64,000 bases of DNA from Aphrocallistes beatrix (GCA_963281255.1 OY725497.1:868001-932000), one strand, 5' to 3'; shown: positions 29,343 through 40,312, counted from the first letter of the stretch. Made by a program: numbers and translations. The notes: generated by a model not told the origin, from the letters alone.

Positions 29343-31535
29343 TCACAATTCCCAGCAAAAGAGCTTCTCGAATCTCACCAAATTTTCAGCAGCACCTATA
29401 TACTTAGGATGAGTAGGACCAAAACTCTCGAAGCAAATTTGAGCATAATTCGTCCAATAACAGTGTTGATGGTATACTTCCAACTCTGAAAGATATTTTT
29501 GTATTTTCTCATGGAAAAATAACTCTACTTTCGTATCAACATTGATAACGCAGGTTAAGTTGATGAAAGCTGACCAAAGTGGACCACAAAAGGTCTGGGG
29601 ACCTAAGCCCAAAGCTTCTGCCAATTCAATTCCTTTAGAGAAATATTCTCGGTACTTATCAATTGGAGCTGGGTAGGGCAATCGAGTATTTGAATTACAA
29701 GCATACTTCCTCCAGAAATCCTTGACAACATGGTAGAATTTGTCAGTTTGAGCGAGGAGAGGGGTAATGTTGGGTTCAGTTTCGTACTTGCAGAGTGCAC
29801 AATGGCATACGTAACCATGTAAAGTCTTGAGAGATTTCTTCCTCTCATTCAGAGTCATAAAGTAACTCCCATCAAATGCTGAAAATAACAGCTCCTCTCC
29901 AGCTTTCACGTCCTTAAATACCTTCAAAAGACAGACTTCACCCTTTACAACTCTCACAACATTTCCAACACACGAATGGTTCAAAAGAGATGGAATCAGC
30001 CATAAACCGTACTTCATTGCGCCTGAAGTTAAGTTATAATCTCGATCACTAACATCGCAAGAATTAGTTTTGCCTTTCAGCACTGTACTGAATCCCTTCT
30101 TAGTAGCGATGTAGCGGATATTCTCAATGGAGAATTCGGGAGAAGGAAGATCTTTGACCAAATCGTAACCATTATCATTGTACAGTTCAAAGTTGGTGTA
30201 AAAATGTGACTTCTTAGCTGTTTTGTCTTCAACGATATTCATCACTCTCTGCGCAAACAATCTAGACTTGTTCATCTCTTGAATCAGCTTAGACACGAGA
30301 ATCTGGAAGGGAGGGGAGACAGAGTTAGAGCTTATTTCAATCACGTTTGAGATGTCAGGTTTGTAATCGTTGAGAAAAACTGCTGCCTTGGAAACGTGTA
30401 TGACTGAACCTTGCCGGATATCGCGCGTAGCGAACAGACCTCTCTCTGCACAGCCAGCCATGCCAGACTTCTTCAGCGCAAACGGACCGATGAAGTCCGC
30501 CATTTGTACAGGAAGACCAGCTAACACTAACTCCTCGACTTTTTTCAGGTCGAACTTTCCTCCTTGCTGATCGAGGTAGATTTTCTCTATCGTTAACTTA
30601 TCCTGGAACTCTACAGTGGAGGTGTTGTCTCGGGACGCTAGGATTATCTCCTCCAGGAGACCAATAGCTCTCCGATGGTTCCCCAGGCCTGACCAAGCCA
30701 TGCTAGCTCTGTATTTGAATTTCGGGTCGTCAGGGTTGATTGCAGCAGCAGCCGTGGCATCAGAGAGAGCGGCTTCAAACTGTCTCATTCGAGTGTGGCA
30801 GAGAGATCTGTTGCTATAGAAGATGGGGTCATGTCTATCCCCCATGATCGCCTGACTGTACTCCTCCAGTGCCTCTGCTAGCTTTCCTTCTTGGAACAGT
30901 TTGTTCCCCCGGTCCTTGTGTTGAATGGGGAGGAGAGAGGGCGCACTAGCCTCCAAGGCATCTGATGCCTGAATAATTATAACCTCCATGGGATTGTCCA
31001 CTCGCATCAAGTGCGTTCCATCTGTCGCCAACTTATAGTATGGATTCAAGATAGCTAGCTTTGTGCCTTCAACGAATTGCTCTGCATTCTCTCTAGTCAA
31101 ATTATAAATACACAATTTGCAGGCCCCACCACCCACTGTCTCGTCCTGAATCACGGTATGCAGAGAAGCCATGTTAGCACACTCCACTATCGTCTTAGCG
31201 TAGACAATCTTTTCGCGGTTTACCACTCCGGGAACAAGATCACGGACCTTGATAGGTGTGTAAGAGTTCTCGTATTTCTTCAAGTCTTGCTTACCGAATA
31301 TGGTTACTTTAGAAGATGAAACAGAATCATGCGAAGTGGTGCCAGGTAGAATCTTTACCAATTGAAGGTTGGCTAACATTCTCTGATGATTGGAGAGTAG
31401 AAACTCTCTGGTATAATGACCTTGAGCCAACCTATGTTTCTTGGGCACAACTTTCTTCGGAGCTGAGTTCATCGATGAAGAAAGTTGAGACAAGATCAGC
31501 TTTTCCTGTTCAGCTGCTTCGTGTATGCCAGCCAT
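29343..31535 (-). CDS. TPR- and SET-domain protein (putative lysine methyltransferase)
   Basis: Single-exon, 730 aa. An N-terminal domain (about 90-195) has YAKTIVECANMASLHTVIQD and KLCIYNL. TPR repeats follow at about 205-300 (NKLFQEGKLAEALEEYSQAI, FYSNRSLCHTRM). The SET domain runs from about 345 to 560: ERGLFATRDIRQGSVI at its start, LLNHSCVGN at 517-525 (the NHSC cofactor-site motif), and AGEELLFSAFDG. A post-SET cysteine cluster GYVCHCALC is at 574-582. The SET domain is interrupted by a long insert, as in SMYD proteins, but there is no MYND finger where SMYDs carry it. It resembles the TPR-SET group known from plants and invertebrates. Substrate unknown. No breaks. Confidence 0.82.
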   Translation of the reverse strand: MAGIHEAAEQEKLILSQLSSSMNSAPKKVVPKKHRLAQGHYTREFLLSNHQRMLANLQLVKILPGTTSHDSVSSSKVTIFGKQDLKKYENSYTPIKVRDLVPGVVNREKIVYAKTIVECANMASLHTVIQDETVGGGACKLCIYNLTRENAEQFVEGTKLAILNPYYKLATDGTHLMRVDNPMEVIIIQASDALEASAPSLLPIQHKDRGNKLFQEGKLAEALEEYSQAIMGDRHDPIFYSNRSLCHTRMRQFEAALSDATAAAAINPDDPKFKYRASMAWSGLGNHRRAIGLLEEIILASRDNTSTVEFQDKLTIEKIYLDQQGGKFDLKKVEELVLAGLPVQMADFIGPFALKKSGMAGCAERGLFATRDIRQGSVIHVSKAAVFLNDYKPDISNVIEISSNSVSPPFQILVSKLIQEMNKSRLFAQRVMNIVEDKTAKKSHFYTNFELYNDNGYDLVKDLPSPEFSIENIRYIATKKGFSTVLKGKTNSCDVSDRDYNLTSGAMKYGLWLIPSLLNHSCVGNVVRVVKGEVCLLKVFKDVKAGEELLFSAFDGSYFMTLNERKKSLKTLHGYVCHCALCKYETEPNITPLLAQTDKFYHVVKDFWRKYACNSNTRLPYPAPIDKYREYFSKGIELAEALGLGPQTFCGPLWSAFINLTCVINVDTKVELFFHEKIQKYLSELEVYHQHCYWTNYAQICFESFGPTHPKYIGAAENLVRFEKLFCWEL

Positions 31536-31711
31536 AATATGGTAGTATTCTATAATACTAATCTAGTTGTGAAAATAGAAGTTTAGGCTCTGCAATTAAA
31601 TAATTGGGACAATTAACGAATGACCAGATAAGTTGCAAGGGCCCGAAATTAGTAAAATAAAAAATTGTTGAACCTCGATTATCCGAACCTGGTAAGAAAT
31701 TATGTTAGGGT

Positions 31712-32032
31712 CATAGGCGCCAAGTTTTGGAAGATAGAATAAAAAGGGGGTTCAAGAGCGAGCGAAGCGAGTGACGATAAAAAATTTTAAATATTAGATG
31801 CTCAAATATCGATATACAGTTATTGTTGTTACCTAGGGAAAAGAAAATCTCGGACTAAAGTGGAAGAAAAATGTAATTGGGATATATATTTATACTCAAT
31901 TAACATAATTTTGGGGTTTAGTTATAACCTATAAGTTTGTGTGGAGTCCTGCCATACCACAGCTTCCTCCACTGCTCCATTGCCCAGCACCACGCCCCCC
32001 CCCCCCCCAAGTACCCACACTTGGCGCCTATG
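31712..32032. mobile_element. MITE with CATAGGCGCCAAGT inverted ends
   Basis: CATAGGCGCCAAGTTTTGG at the left and ACTTGGCGCCTATG at the right are inverted. It is AT-rich inside, with GAGCGAGCGAAGCGAGTGAC near the left end and a C-run near the right. No coding capacity. Confidence 0.7.
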
Positions 32033-32676
32033 GTTAGGGTGAATGTTACATAATAATTAAATCAGTAATGCATCCCTGTAGCCAAACAAACAAACAAACA
32101 AAAACAGCCTTAAATTGTGTTTGAATAATCTATAGTCCTAACTATTAAAACGCGTCCATACTATGTACGTACGTCTGTTCGTTCCTGGAAAATCTACTGG
32201 TCCGAATCGGGTCAGGTCACGAAAATGATGACCGAATCCATTCTGAGCTGTTTACTACAGATAAAATGTTCATATTTTCACACCTTTGACATGAGGCGCT
32301 GATTTCGGTGTCGAGTGTCCAGAAGAAGCATCCCAACCCATAACGATCAAAAGTCTAATCGAGTTTCTAAAGACAGAAATCTCGTTGAAGAATTTGAAAC
32401 TAATCCGGAGAAGCTACGGAGAGCAACTTGTAAGGCTCGATTTGAAAATGTATTAATTAAAGTTGATGATATGTTAAAAAATAAATGAATACTCGACATA
32501 CATATTTAACAAGTCTGTCAGTAAAGCTTCGTGATGTGTGACGTATGGAATAGCTCTGATACTTGTATCCATAAGAGAGAGAGTTTGAAAATGATTCGTC
32601 TGATCAATGATTCACTTCAAAAGAGTCATATAGGAAAACAAATAGAATGGAAACGTCGTGAAACTTAGAAACATGA
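32033..32676. other. AT-rich spacer with short repeats
   Basis: Contains an AAAC tetranucleotide run near 32086 and GTACGTACGTCTGTTCGTTCC, which resembles the start of other dispersed elements here. No gene is supported. Confidence 0.3.
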
Positions 32677-32764
32677 TTCCGGTGTAAGCGGGTTTTGAGG
32701 CCCCCCATCCCCAAAACGCTAGTGTTTTAGGGATGGATGCCCCCAAAACGCGCTTACACCGGAA
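32677..32764. mobile_element. Short GC-rich foldback element
   Basis: TTCCGGTGTAAGCGGGTTTT pairs with AAAACGCGCTTACACCGGAA; GGCCCCCCATCCCC pairs imperfectly inside. It immediately precedes the P-loop gene remnant and may have removed its 5' end. Confidence 0.75.
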
Positions 32765-32766
32765 CG

Positions 32767-33958
32767 TCAAACGAAGGCTAGGTATGAACCTTGTAACCCG
32801 TCCAAACCTGAAATATGGTGCCTCATTGGAAACTCCGGCAGCGGGAAAACGTTCCTATGCAATCGAACTGCACTAAGCTTTGGAAATAAGTGCCCGCATT
32901 CTCCTACTCTAATGAATCCCTGCCAGTCAAGAGTGGTACGAAATGGTGTCTTCACGTGTGATGCAGGTTTCCTGATTCCCACAGAATTCATCCATCAATG
33001 TTTCTACTCGATCTACCTGTCGGTCCCAGCTGGACAAGAGAACTGGCGAAGTCTATCTGGAGACAGACAGCTACTCATCATAGACAGTCTGGATAAATTC
33101 ACAAAAGATGTCCCTTTCAAGAAGACAGGCTCTCACACGGTCCTTCATTCTCCTAACAAGCAGACCTGGTGCCTGGACTGACATGTCAACTTCACATCAG
33201 CTCCATACCTCCACTTTCTCTTCCAAGTGCTGGGATTCTCTCAATCACAGAGGGGCTTGTACTTCGAGGAGTAACTTGAGGATGTCTGTACGCAATCGGT
33301 TTCATCTACCAGGGCGGGTCATGAAGGATGATCTCTGATAAAAAGTTGTCATTACGAATTGGAAGCGTGAAAATTAGTACTTTCAGGGCCTAGTGCACGA
33401 GTATGTGAGAGAAGGGAGAATGGGTCATTTTCATAAAGGTATTCGCATATCGCACTAGCCAATAATTCACTGGTGCCATCTGGCTGAGTAGCACGAAATG
33501 GTACGATCCGTGTATGTCTGTAGGTTCACGTACATACGAACGAAACGTTTTCGATGGTGATGAGATTCCTCAAGTTTGGGATGGTGATGAGATTCCTGTG
33601 TGGACTGTCGTCCGAAGGATCCATTAACGTGTTCTATCTCCTCTACAAACACGTGACACCTCGTCCTGGTTCCATCGGCCATCTTCCAGAATGCGTCCAA
33701 CTCAAGTTTGAAGGTTATGATTTATTTGAATGCACAGGTTGGGAGGGATTCACAGAAAAGCTTCTCCAACTGAGTGCCATGTTGTGCGAATCAAACTCGA
33801 TTCCATTCCAAAGTATCTCAACGTATGCAGACATTTCCTTCCTAGCTCAGTCTGCTTATATTCTCAGTACAGTAACTCCCAATGAGTGGATCTGTTTCCT
33901 CGAATCTATTTTGAAACCTCTGGAACGCCATGTCTATTCACTCGAGTACGTGCAATAA
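32767..33958 (+). pseudogene. Decayed P-loop NTPase-like gene
   Basis: An open reading from the edge of the foldback carries PEIWCLIGNSGSGKTFLCN, a clear Walker A motif (GNSGSGKT, 32828-32851). RQLLIIDSLDKF follows about 70 residues later and could be the Walker B region. An in-frame TGA follows at 33180-33182, after which the same frame continues for about 30 codons. A second open block at 33554-33958 (+) has GYDLFECTGWEGFTEKLL and ends at a stop. The two blocks may be one gene interrupted by non-coding sequence, or two exons. No family beyond P-loop is recognised. There is no start codon on the 5' side. Probably a pseudogene. Confidence 0.4.
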
Positions 33959-34633
33959 TATCCAATACTTTAATCTGCGGCAGGATTTTCAGAAGCGGCC
34001 CTACTTCCATCAAGCTATTAATTAGAGAGAAAAAAAGGAATATCAATTGGCTTATTAGCATTGTTGTGGACTGTAACGAAGTATCCTGTCCCTGTAGTGA
34101 ACTGTCTCTCCCTTAGCAGCTAAAGTAGATATCTCCCTGATTCTCCCATATTTTGACGATAATTATACCATTTGTAAATTGTATCATTGGAAATAGTAAC
34201 ATTTATAGTTGTTCAATAACTACTGGTGTTTCATAGTAGTATCTAAGTTTAGAATATCCGGGATAGTTCAGGCCTCTCAACACTCGCGATCTCTTTTAAT
34301 GAAATTTTCGCTTTTTAATGAGACCATTACTCACTATTATCTCACGATTTAGAACCATTTTTCGTAATACATAGCATTCTATATACTAAGGCAATGGCAC
34401 TCACCAAAAAATTAGTACCATGGATTGGTTAAATACTTCAAAACCAATAATTTTGATATTGTAGATACGTATTTCAATTTTCCATCAATTTAGGCATTCA
34501 CCCCCCTGACAAACTAACTATTATTTCAGAACAATTGAAATGAGATATATTATTTGGTTTTTAATGCACATAGTCGAATTATTTAATACTTAATACATAC
34601 AAAATATCAAAAGAATAGTTAATCACAATATTG
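33959..34633. other. Non-coding spacer
   Basis: No gene or clear element. Sequence around 34380-34440 (AAGGCAATGGCACTCACC, CCATGGATTGGTTAAATAC) matches 36010-36070 in reverse, and CAGGCCTCTCAACAC near 34270 matches GAGAGGCCTGCG near 36085, so parts of an inverted repeat enclose 34.3-36.1 kb. Confidence 0.45.
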
Positions 34634-34859
34634 AGACTTGAGGGACAGACTTGACTTAGCTTGAGGGACAGACTTGACTTGACTTGACTTGACTTGACTT
34701 GACATGACATGACATGACATGACATGACTTGACATGACTTGACTTGACTTGACTTGACATGACATGACATGACATGACATGACATGACATGACATGACAT
34801 GACATGACATGACATGACATGACATGACATGACTTGACTTGACTTGACTTGACTTGACT
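34634..34859. repeat. Pentanucleotide satellite (TGACA/TGACT)
   Basis: Uninterrupted 5-bp units, TGACT in both outer parts and TGACA in the middle. Open frames reading Met-Ser-Cys-His-Val on the minus strand are by-products of the 15-base reading cycle. Confidence 0.95.
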
Positions 34860-35012
34860 CAATACTAGTGCATTATATATAGGTCTTAACTTTATTAGAA
34901 GTGTATACAATGTTTTAGTTCCATAGTAGCACATGCCAAATGAATAATATTAGTACGGGAAGAGCCAGAATAAATGTTTTAAATTTATGCTGAGGGTGCA
35001 GATACATCGTCG

Positions 35013-35167
35013 TCATAGGTGTAACTCCAGGGGTGGCAGGGGTAGCGTGCCACCACAGACCTAAATGTTATGTTGACTTGGGGTGACATGCCACATTAGT
35101 TTGATATATGTTTACAAATCTCGCCACCCCAGCTAACCATGAAAAAATCAAAATAGTTACGCCTATG
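35013..35167. mobile_element. MITE with TCATAGGTGTAACT inverted ends
   Basis: TCATAGGTGTAACTCCAGG at the left and AGTTACGCCTATGA at the right, with GGGTGGCAGGGG inside. Same general class as the GGCGTAGCC-type elements. Confidence 0.65.
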
Positions 35168-35342
35168 ATCGTCGTTAAACGACTATTCTTCCCTACCCAA
35201 TTCACATTGAACATTTCCTAAACATCATTAACGAATTTCAAGAACTCAACAGTTTAGTTCTGGTCTACACTGTTCTTATCCATCATATAAGCTAACAGTC
35301 CGGCTGAAGTTGACTAATAGAAAATCTTAAGGGCCAAAATTA

Positions 35343-35399
35343 CATTTCGCCTTTCCAACCTGACAACCAGCAGGCTTGTTAGGTTGGAAAGGCGAAATG
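35343..35399. repeat. 57-bp perfect-arm palindrome
   Basis: CATTTCGCCTTTCCAACCTG and CAGGTTGGAAAGGCGAAATG-type arms (24 bp, one base varying) flank a 9-bp loop CCAGCAGGC. A strong hairpin; no gene nearby. Confidence 0.85.
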
Positions 35400-35619
35400 T
35401 CCCGATGTTAATTTGGAGCACGTTTAGTTAAATTGCACCTGTCCGAATTTTAAAAAAGGTATTTATGCCCACGTTTTTGTAGTAACGAGGATTGCATTTA
35501 CTAAATTTGGGGAAGGCAACACTTTTTCTTGGTCTTTTAAATTCAGTCAATTGTTTCTACCCAACTTGAGTATGTATATATGCATGATTCTAGAATAATT
35601 AACTACATTACTTAAGAAA

Positions 35620-35877
35620 TCACCCACCCGTGATCTTGTTGTTCTGGTAGTATTCACACGTCTTGGAATGGCTCGATACCATTTTCACGACGAGCACCAT
35701 CTTTAGGAAATTGAAAAACTTCATGAAGTGTTCTACTCCTCTGTAATTGGAAGTCGAGTCAGGCACGAGACAAGACATCTCGTCCAAATGATTTATGCAA
35801 TTAGTATTGTCAAGTGAGGTATTATAAATGAGTAATAGAAATAATATGCAGCAAAACAATACATTATTGTAATCCAC
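35620..35877 (-). CDS. Possible orphan signal-peptide exon
   Basis: Frame starting MDYNNVLFCCILFLLLIYNT, a convincing signal peptide, then three Cys before NKITG and a good donor (ACGG/GTGGGTGA) at about 35628. Such Cys-bearing N-termini precede NRF-type domains, but no following exon is recognisable toward 33.9 kb. It may be a fragment or a chance frame. Confidence 0.25.
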   Translation of the reverse strand: MDYNNVLFCCILFLLLIYNTSLDNTNCINHLDEMSCLVPDSTSNYRGVEHFMKFFNFLKMVLVVKMVSSHSKTCEYYQNNKITGG

Positions 35878-36177
35878 TAGTGTTGTATGTGAAGTAAATA
35901 TAAATATTGTGATTACATAATATTTTCAAAATGAATATTTAAACAACCATGAACTCACAATATGAGATAATTATATAGTTGATAATAACAGTTATTTAAT
36001 TAACGGTTTTAGGATTGAAGTATTTAACCAATCCATGGTACCAATTTTTTGGTGAGTGCCATTGCCTTGCAAATTACAGGTTGAGAGGCCTGCGTAAGTT
36101 ACCGCTAAAATAGCCCCCAAGCAGACCCCCACCCCCATTCAGTCACACCATGTCACAAAATACACACACCTCTCCTT

Positions 36178-36394
36178 CAACGTTACGTAACGCTAAAACC
36201 ATTTCATTGAATACATCCTACGTATATGATTTATACATTTTAGTAAGGAAAATTCATCTATTTTTCAGCATTTTCCCTCCAATGCTACGTTACGTAACGC
36301 AACCACTAATTAGCTCCCTTACTCTCTATGGCACACTCTGTCACGTTTTACCTGATACCCTTCCCTCCTTAGAAGCGTTACGTAACGTTTGAAC
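36178..36394. mobile_element. MITE with GTTACGTAAC palindromic ends
   Basis: AACGTTACGTAACGCT at the left, its inverse AGCGTTACGTAACGTT at the right, and CTACGTTACGTAACGC inside at about 36291. Each copy of GTTACGTAAC is self-complementary, so the element offers three short palindromes. Confidence 0.7.
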
Positions 36395-36694
36395 AGCCCC
36401 AAAGTAAAGTCCTATTTCGAAGCAACTTATCCTCTCGCCTCTCGGTCAGTTGACTATAGGGGACAAGTTACTCCATTACTGGACACTTATTGGTGTCCAG
36501 TTAAATATGATGGAAATCGTTTGCTAGTTGATAGTATATAAATTAGGTATTGGATAAGTGATAATACTGGGGCAGGGAATTTTTGACCTAATTATCACTA
36601 ACCAATATATCACTATATCCAATAAGAATTATATGGAATATCATCGACGGGGGGCATCTCAAACCAGACAAAATTATATCCAATATATCACCAT

Positions 36695-36913
36695 CAGAGT
36701 TGGAATCGGGTCGACCTTTCAGAACCCGACCCGACCCGAACCGAATCTGTTAATGAGCTAAACCCGACTATCAAATCGGATCATAGATCTAGGGATTATG
36801 CTTGTCACTCACTAAAACAACTGTAGTGAAATATACGCACTGTAAATCCTGTGGGAGGCCTGATTCGAGTTGACCCCAACCTAATCCTGAACCCGAACCC
36901 GATTCCAACTCTG
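36695..36913. mobile_element. hAT-like MITE (CAGAGTTGGAATCGGGT ends)
   Basis: CAGAGTTGGAATCGGGTCGA at the left, and CCCGATTCCAACTCTG at the right, with CCCGACCCGACCCGAACC inside. Flanks ATCACCAT and ATCACTAA are a likely decayed 8-bp duplication. Confidence 0.75.
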
Positions 36914-37972
36914 ATCACTAAATCCATTATCTAATTAAAAGTACATGCATGCGCCGTCGTCACTTTGGGCATGCGCAATTATATTATGACTAATAGGAAT
37001 CGCGCCACCAAGGAATTGACTATTAACTAATAATAGAAAGCTTGAGAAAGGGGACAATCGAGTAATTTTAGTGAGGACTACAATCTTAATTAAAAGGACT
37101 ACAACCTTAAGAAGGGGGGCTTCTAGGTTGGAATGGATGGAACGACAGGCGAGAGCATGCTTATTAGGTTTGGTTGATGGGACCGGCTGCTTGATCTGAG
37201 ACATTTTAGTGGAGATTGATTAGGATTTTCACGCGAAACGCCTCTTGTAGAGACACAATTCGACGCAGTGGTGGTTGTTTTAGCGAGATTACATATAAGA
37301 ACGATTTGGAATAGTTTGAGGATTCGTGTATATAGAATATTCTTCCGAAATGATCCTAACGAATATTCGTTTGCGTTAAATGGGAAATAAGTATTACAAT
37401 TCATTGTGGCATTGTTGAGTTTTTCAGTCGAAAAAAAGAATTTTTTGCACTTATTGTAAAGATGGATTTTACCTTGGGTATAATTTTAGCCATATATTTA
37501 GTTCGCATGATCTAATCACTAATCAGGTACTGACCAGTGATGATACTTGCATATTAAATAGCATCCTTTCCAGACAGGATGCATAAGTTTTCTGGAAAAC
37601 ACGCTGTTTTGTCTTGTTCCTTTTTCAATATGTAAATACAATACACATTACTACCATGAGCAATAAGATTCCATTAACCACACTGATGTTGCAGTAAAGA
37701 TATTGTAATGATGTCAAACTAAATAATGTTTAGCAATATTTGTAATTTCCTGTTTGAAATTCAATTAATTCAAGAGACATAAACATTTGCATACGCTTAT
37801 TCATACAAAGGTAATTATACTACGTATATCAGATTGCTTGTTGGAATAATTAATATATACATAGGTATTCTTCTCCCACTCTCTCGCTATAGTACAAGTA
37901 TAGTATATATTGGATTGAGTAAGTTTAAATATAATAAACATTTATAAGGGTAAAATTAAGAATATTTCAAAA
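36914..37972. other. 5' flank of the orphan membrane protein gene
   Basis: No convincing gene. Frames on the minus strand at 36935-37404 have no motif or codon pattern that I can support. Confidence 0.35.
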
Positions 37973-39145
37973 ATGTTAAATAGAAAGTTAATAGATTCTG
38001 TATTAATTTCATATGATGTACAACTGCTCATGGTTCTTCTAGCAGTTATTTTCTTCTTTCTGCTTTCTCTTGCTTGGGATGTGTATTTCATTAAACGGAT
38101 ATTCTATTTCAAACGATCAAGAAGGCTAGCTATTCAACAATCTCTAACGGACCCATTTGAAAATTATGCTCAAGCTGCACATACTTATAAAGTTGAAATC
38201 TATAAATATATATTTCTACTGATAATTAACATGACAGAATTCATCACCATGTTAATATACGGTATTGCCTCCCTTTTACCAAGCATCAATGAAGTTTACA
38301 ATGGAAAAGTAGAATTTCCGCGCAGAATAACCATATCCAATTGTACAAATTTCTTTGAATCACCTGAATTTAAAAATATGGATTTGCGATTAGCAGTTGG
38401 AAGTCCTGTATTTCTAATACTAGAATCTATTGGACAGATTGGATTATTGCTGTCATTGGCATTCTGCATTTGTCTAATGAAGTATCTCCTTTCGCATTAC
38501 TATACCATCAATAGGATGTCGTCTCAATGGATCAAACGGTTCCTCTTGGCTACAATTAGCCTTTGTGTTTTTCTTTTCATCTTCGGGTCGGTACCACAGT
38601 TAATGATTATTCAAAGAAGCGTACTGCCGTTAGTACAACTCGCTTATTTCGTGATATGGATTAAGTACACTCGGCAATTCTATAAAGCACTTAGATGGAG
38701 AACGATTGAGTACAGAATCAGATATACGAAAGATTGGATAATTCAAAAGTCAGTTATCAGCACGAAACAATTTGCTTTGATAATGACACTCATAGGATTT
38801 GGGACAGCTTGCTTTATTCTCATTGAATGCCTGGTGGACTATTTATTCCTAACCTCTATAGCAATTTCTTTTGGGCCGTGTTTATTCAACTACCTGTATG
38901 GAACACCCAACTATGAGTCACTACTACTCGGACAACAACAAATGTACGGACTAGATCTCTCAAGCCAAATTATTTATTATTTCACACTTGTGTTAATGGT
39001 ATTGGCGAGTATATCGATTGGCACAGAGTACTTACTGGCTACCATGATATTTTTCGGCAGAATAATCTGGAGGAAACTTAAATTTCGATTTGGAAAAGTT
39101 CGAACAAGATATACGCCTAATCTTATGGAGCCACTCTTAATTTAA
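37973..39145 (+). CDS. Orphan multi-pass membrane protein
   Basis: Intronless, 390 aa, not recognised. About seven or eight hydrophobic helices are visible: near 15-36 (LLMVLLAVIFFFLLSLAW), 78-105, 138-170, 186-206, 212-230, 260-300 (one or two) and 330-362. The second is followed by a polar loop with an N-glycosylation-type NCTNF, so that loop may be extracellular. The tail RFGKVRTRYTPNLMEPLLI is basic. The topology is compatible with a chemoreceptor- or rhodopsin-like fold, but none of the usual motifs (DRY, NPxxY) is present. The long frame and single exon resemble other genes here. Confidence 0.75.
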   Translation: MLNRKLIDSVLISYDVQLLMVLLAVIFFFLLSLAWDVYFIKRIFYFKRSRRLAIQQSLTDPFENYAQAAHTYKVEIYKYIFLLIINMTEFITMLIYGIASLLPSINEVYNGKVEFPRRITISNCTNFFESPEFKNMDLRLAVGSPVFLILESIGQIGLLLSLAFCICLMKYLLSHYYTINRMSSQWIKRFLLATISLCVFLFIFGSVPQLMIIQRSVLPLVQLAYFVIWIKYTRQFYKALRWRTIEYRIRYTKDWIIQKSVISTKQFALIMTLIGFGTACFILIECLVDYLFLTSIAISFGPCLFNYLYGTPNYESLLLGQQQMYGLDLSSQIIYYFTLVLMVLASISIGTEYLLATMIFFGRIIWRKLKFRFGKVRTRYTPNLMEPLLI

Positions 39146-39440
39146 ATAATTGAAACTTTGCTCCAATCTTTTTTGTAATGATAGTTAATTAACTGGGGGA
39201 CTTTTAACCAAGTCCTACCACACCTTAATATATTAAGGAAATTTGCGCCTAAATAGCGCCTGTCATATGTAATGTCTAACCAATTTCAATGTATATACAA
39301 ATCTTCACGTCCCAAATGATCTAGCTATTAAACAATTAATATTTATGTTGCAATTTTAAAGAGTTGTGTTTTAATATGAGGGCTTTATAAAGACAGCTCC
39401 CTTAGATTAAAGGTTCCAACTTCAAAAGTAGCAAATTAAA
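39146..39440. other. 3' flank of the orphan membrane gene
   Basis: AT-rich, no gene. It should contain the polyadenylation region. Confidence 0.3.
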
Positions 39441-39629
39441 TACAATCGACTCCAGTTAATAGGGTAACTGTTTAATCGGGTCAACCGCTTAATCGGGCCA
39501 CTTTTGGAAGGGCCGAAATAGCTCTCATGCATAGAAGCTAATACAAAATATTTTCTGTTAATAGGGTTCTCTCCAACCAGGGCAAATGTCCTCTGACCGA
39601 TGTGACCCTATTAAGCGGAGTCGACTGTA
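39441..39629. mobile_element. Pogo/Tigger-like MITE, copy 1
   Basis: TACAATCGACTCCAGTTAAT at the left and ATTAAGCGGAGTCGACTGTA at the right, bounded by TA. About 85-90% identical to the copy at 46978-47168 by eye. TTTAATCGGGTCAACCGC repeats inside the left arm. Confidence 0.85.
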
Positions 39630-39770
39630 GCTCAATTAACAGTAGACGAGTAGACCGAAACGCCTGAGAATGTAGAGAGGTCGTTAGTTCTTCTCTCCTC
39701 GAGGGAAGTATGTCCGTAATGTGTGACCTAGAATGTACTATTAAACATTTATACTATGGTATGCTCTGTC

Positions 39771-39927
39771 ATGGGCGTAGCGACCAAATATTATTTGGGG
39801 GGGCAGGATATATTTTAGGGGGGGGGCATTATTTAGATCAAATTTCAAATTTCAAAGTGATTTATTCATTTTGGGGGGGCCGAGTGAAAGTTTTGGGGGG
39901 GCCAGGCCCCCCCGTGGCTACGCCCAT
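39771..39927. mobile_element. MITE with ATGGGCGTAGC inverted ends and G-runs
   Basis: ATGGGCGTAGCGACC at the left and GTGGCTACGCCCAT at the right, with several GGGGGGG runs between. The sense reading frame through it (39710-39958) is not a gene. Confidence 0.75.
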
Positions 39928-40312
39928 GTGCTCTGTATCTGCTTACATGTCCCGTTAAATGTCGAGTTCAAAAAGGCAATAACTAACTGATATACGTCTT
40001 TAAGTTTCTACATAATTAATTATATTATATATAAATTCTATGATTGCGTAAACAGAGCTATTATAGGAATGTCTCACTCAAGCATTGACATGAATAAATT
40101 AGTTGTGTGGCCATTGTTTGGGATCTCTTATCGATACGGTAACAAAACGCATGAGATATCTAATAGCTAAGCATACAAAAAGAAAAGAACGAACAAACTA
40201 ACATATAGAAGATCAGTATACTTGAGGTACAAAATGTTAAACATTCATGGAAATAAATTCCAAATTATATCGCAAAATGATAATGCGTTCTTGAGCATAT
40301 TATCCTTTCTTC

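Noticed and set aside
34579..34934. Met-Ser-Cys-His-Val frames
   Set aside because: By-product of the pentanucleotide satellite; three overlapping phases are all open.
36935..37404. Two overlapping minus-strand frames
   Set aside because: No motif, no signal peptide, no splice support.
39710..39958. 82-codon frame with Gly-rich stretch
   Set aside because: Falls across a MITE with G-runs.
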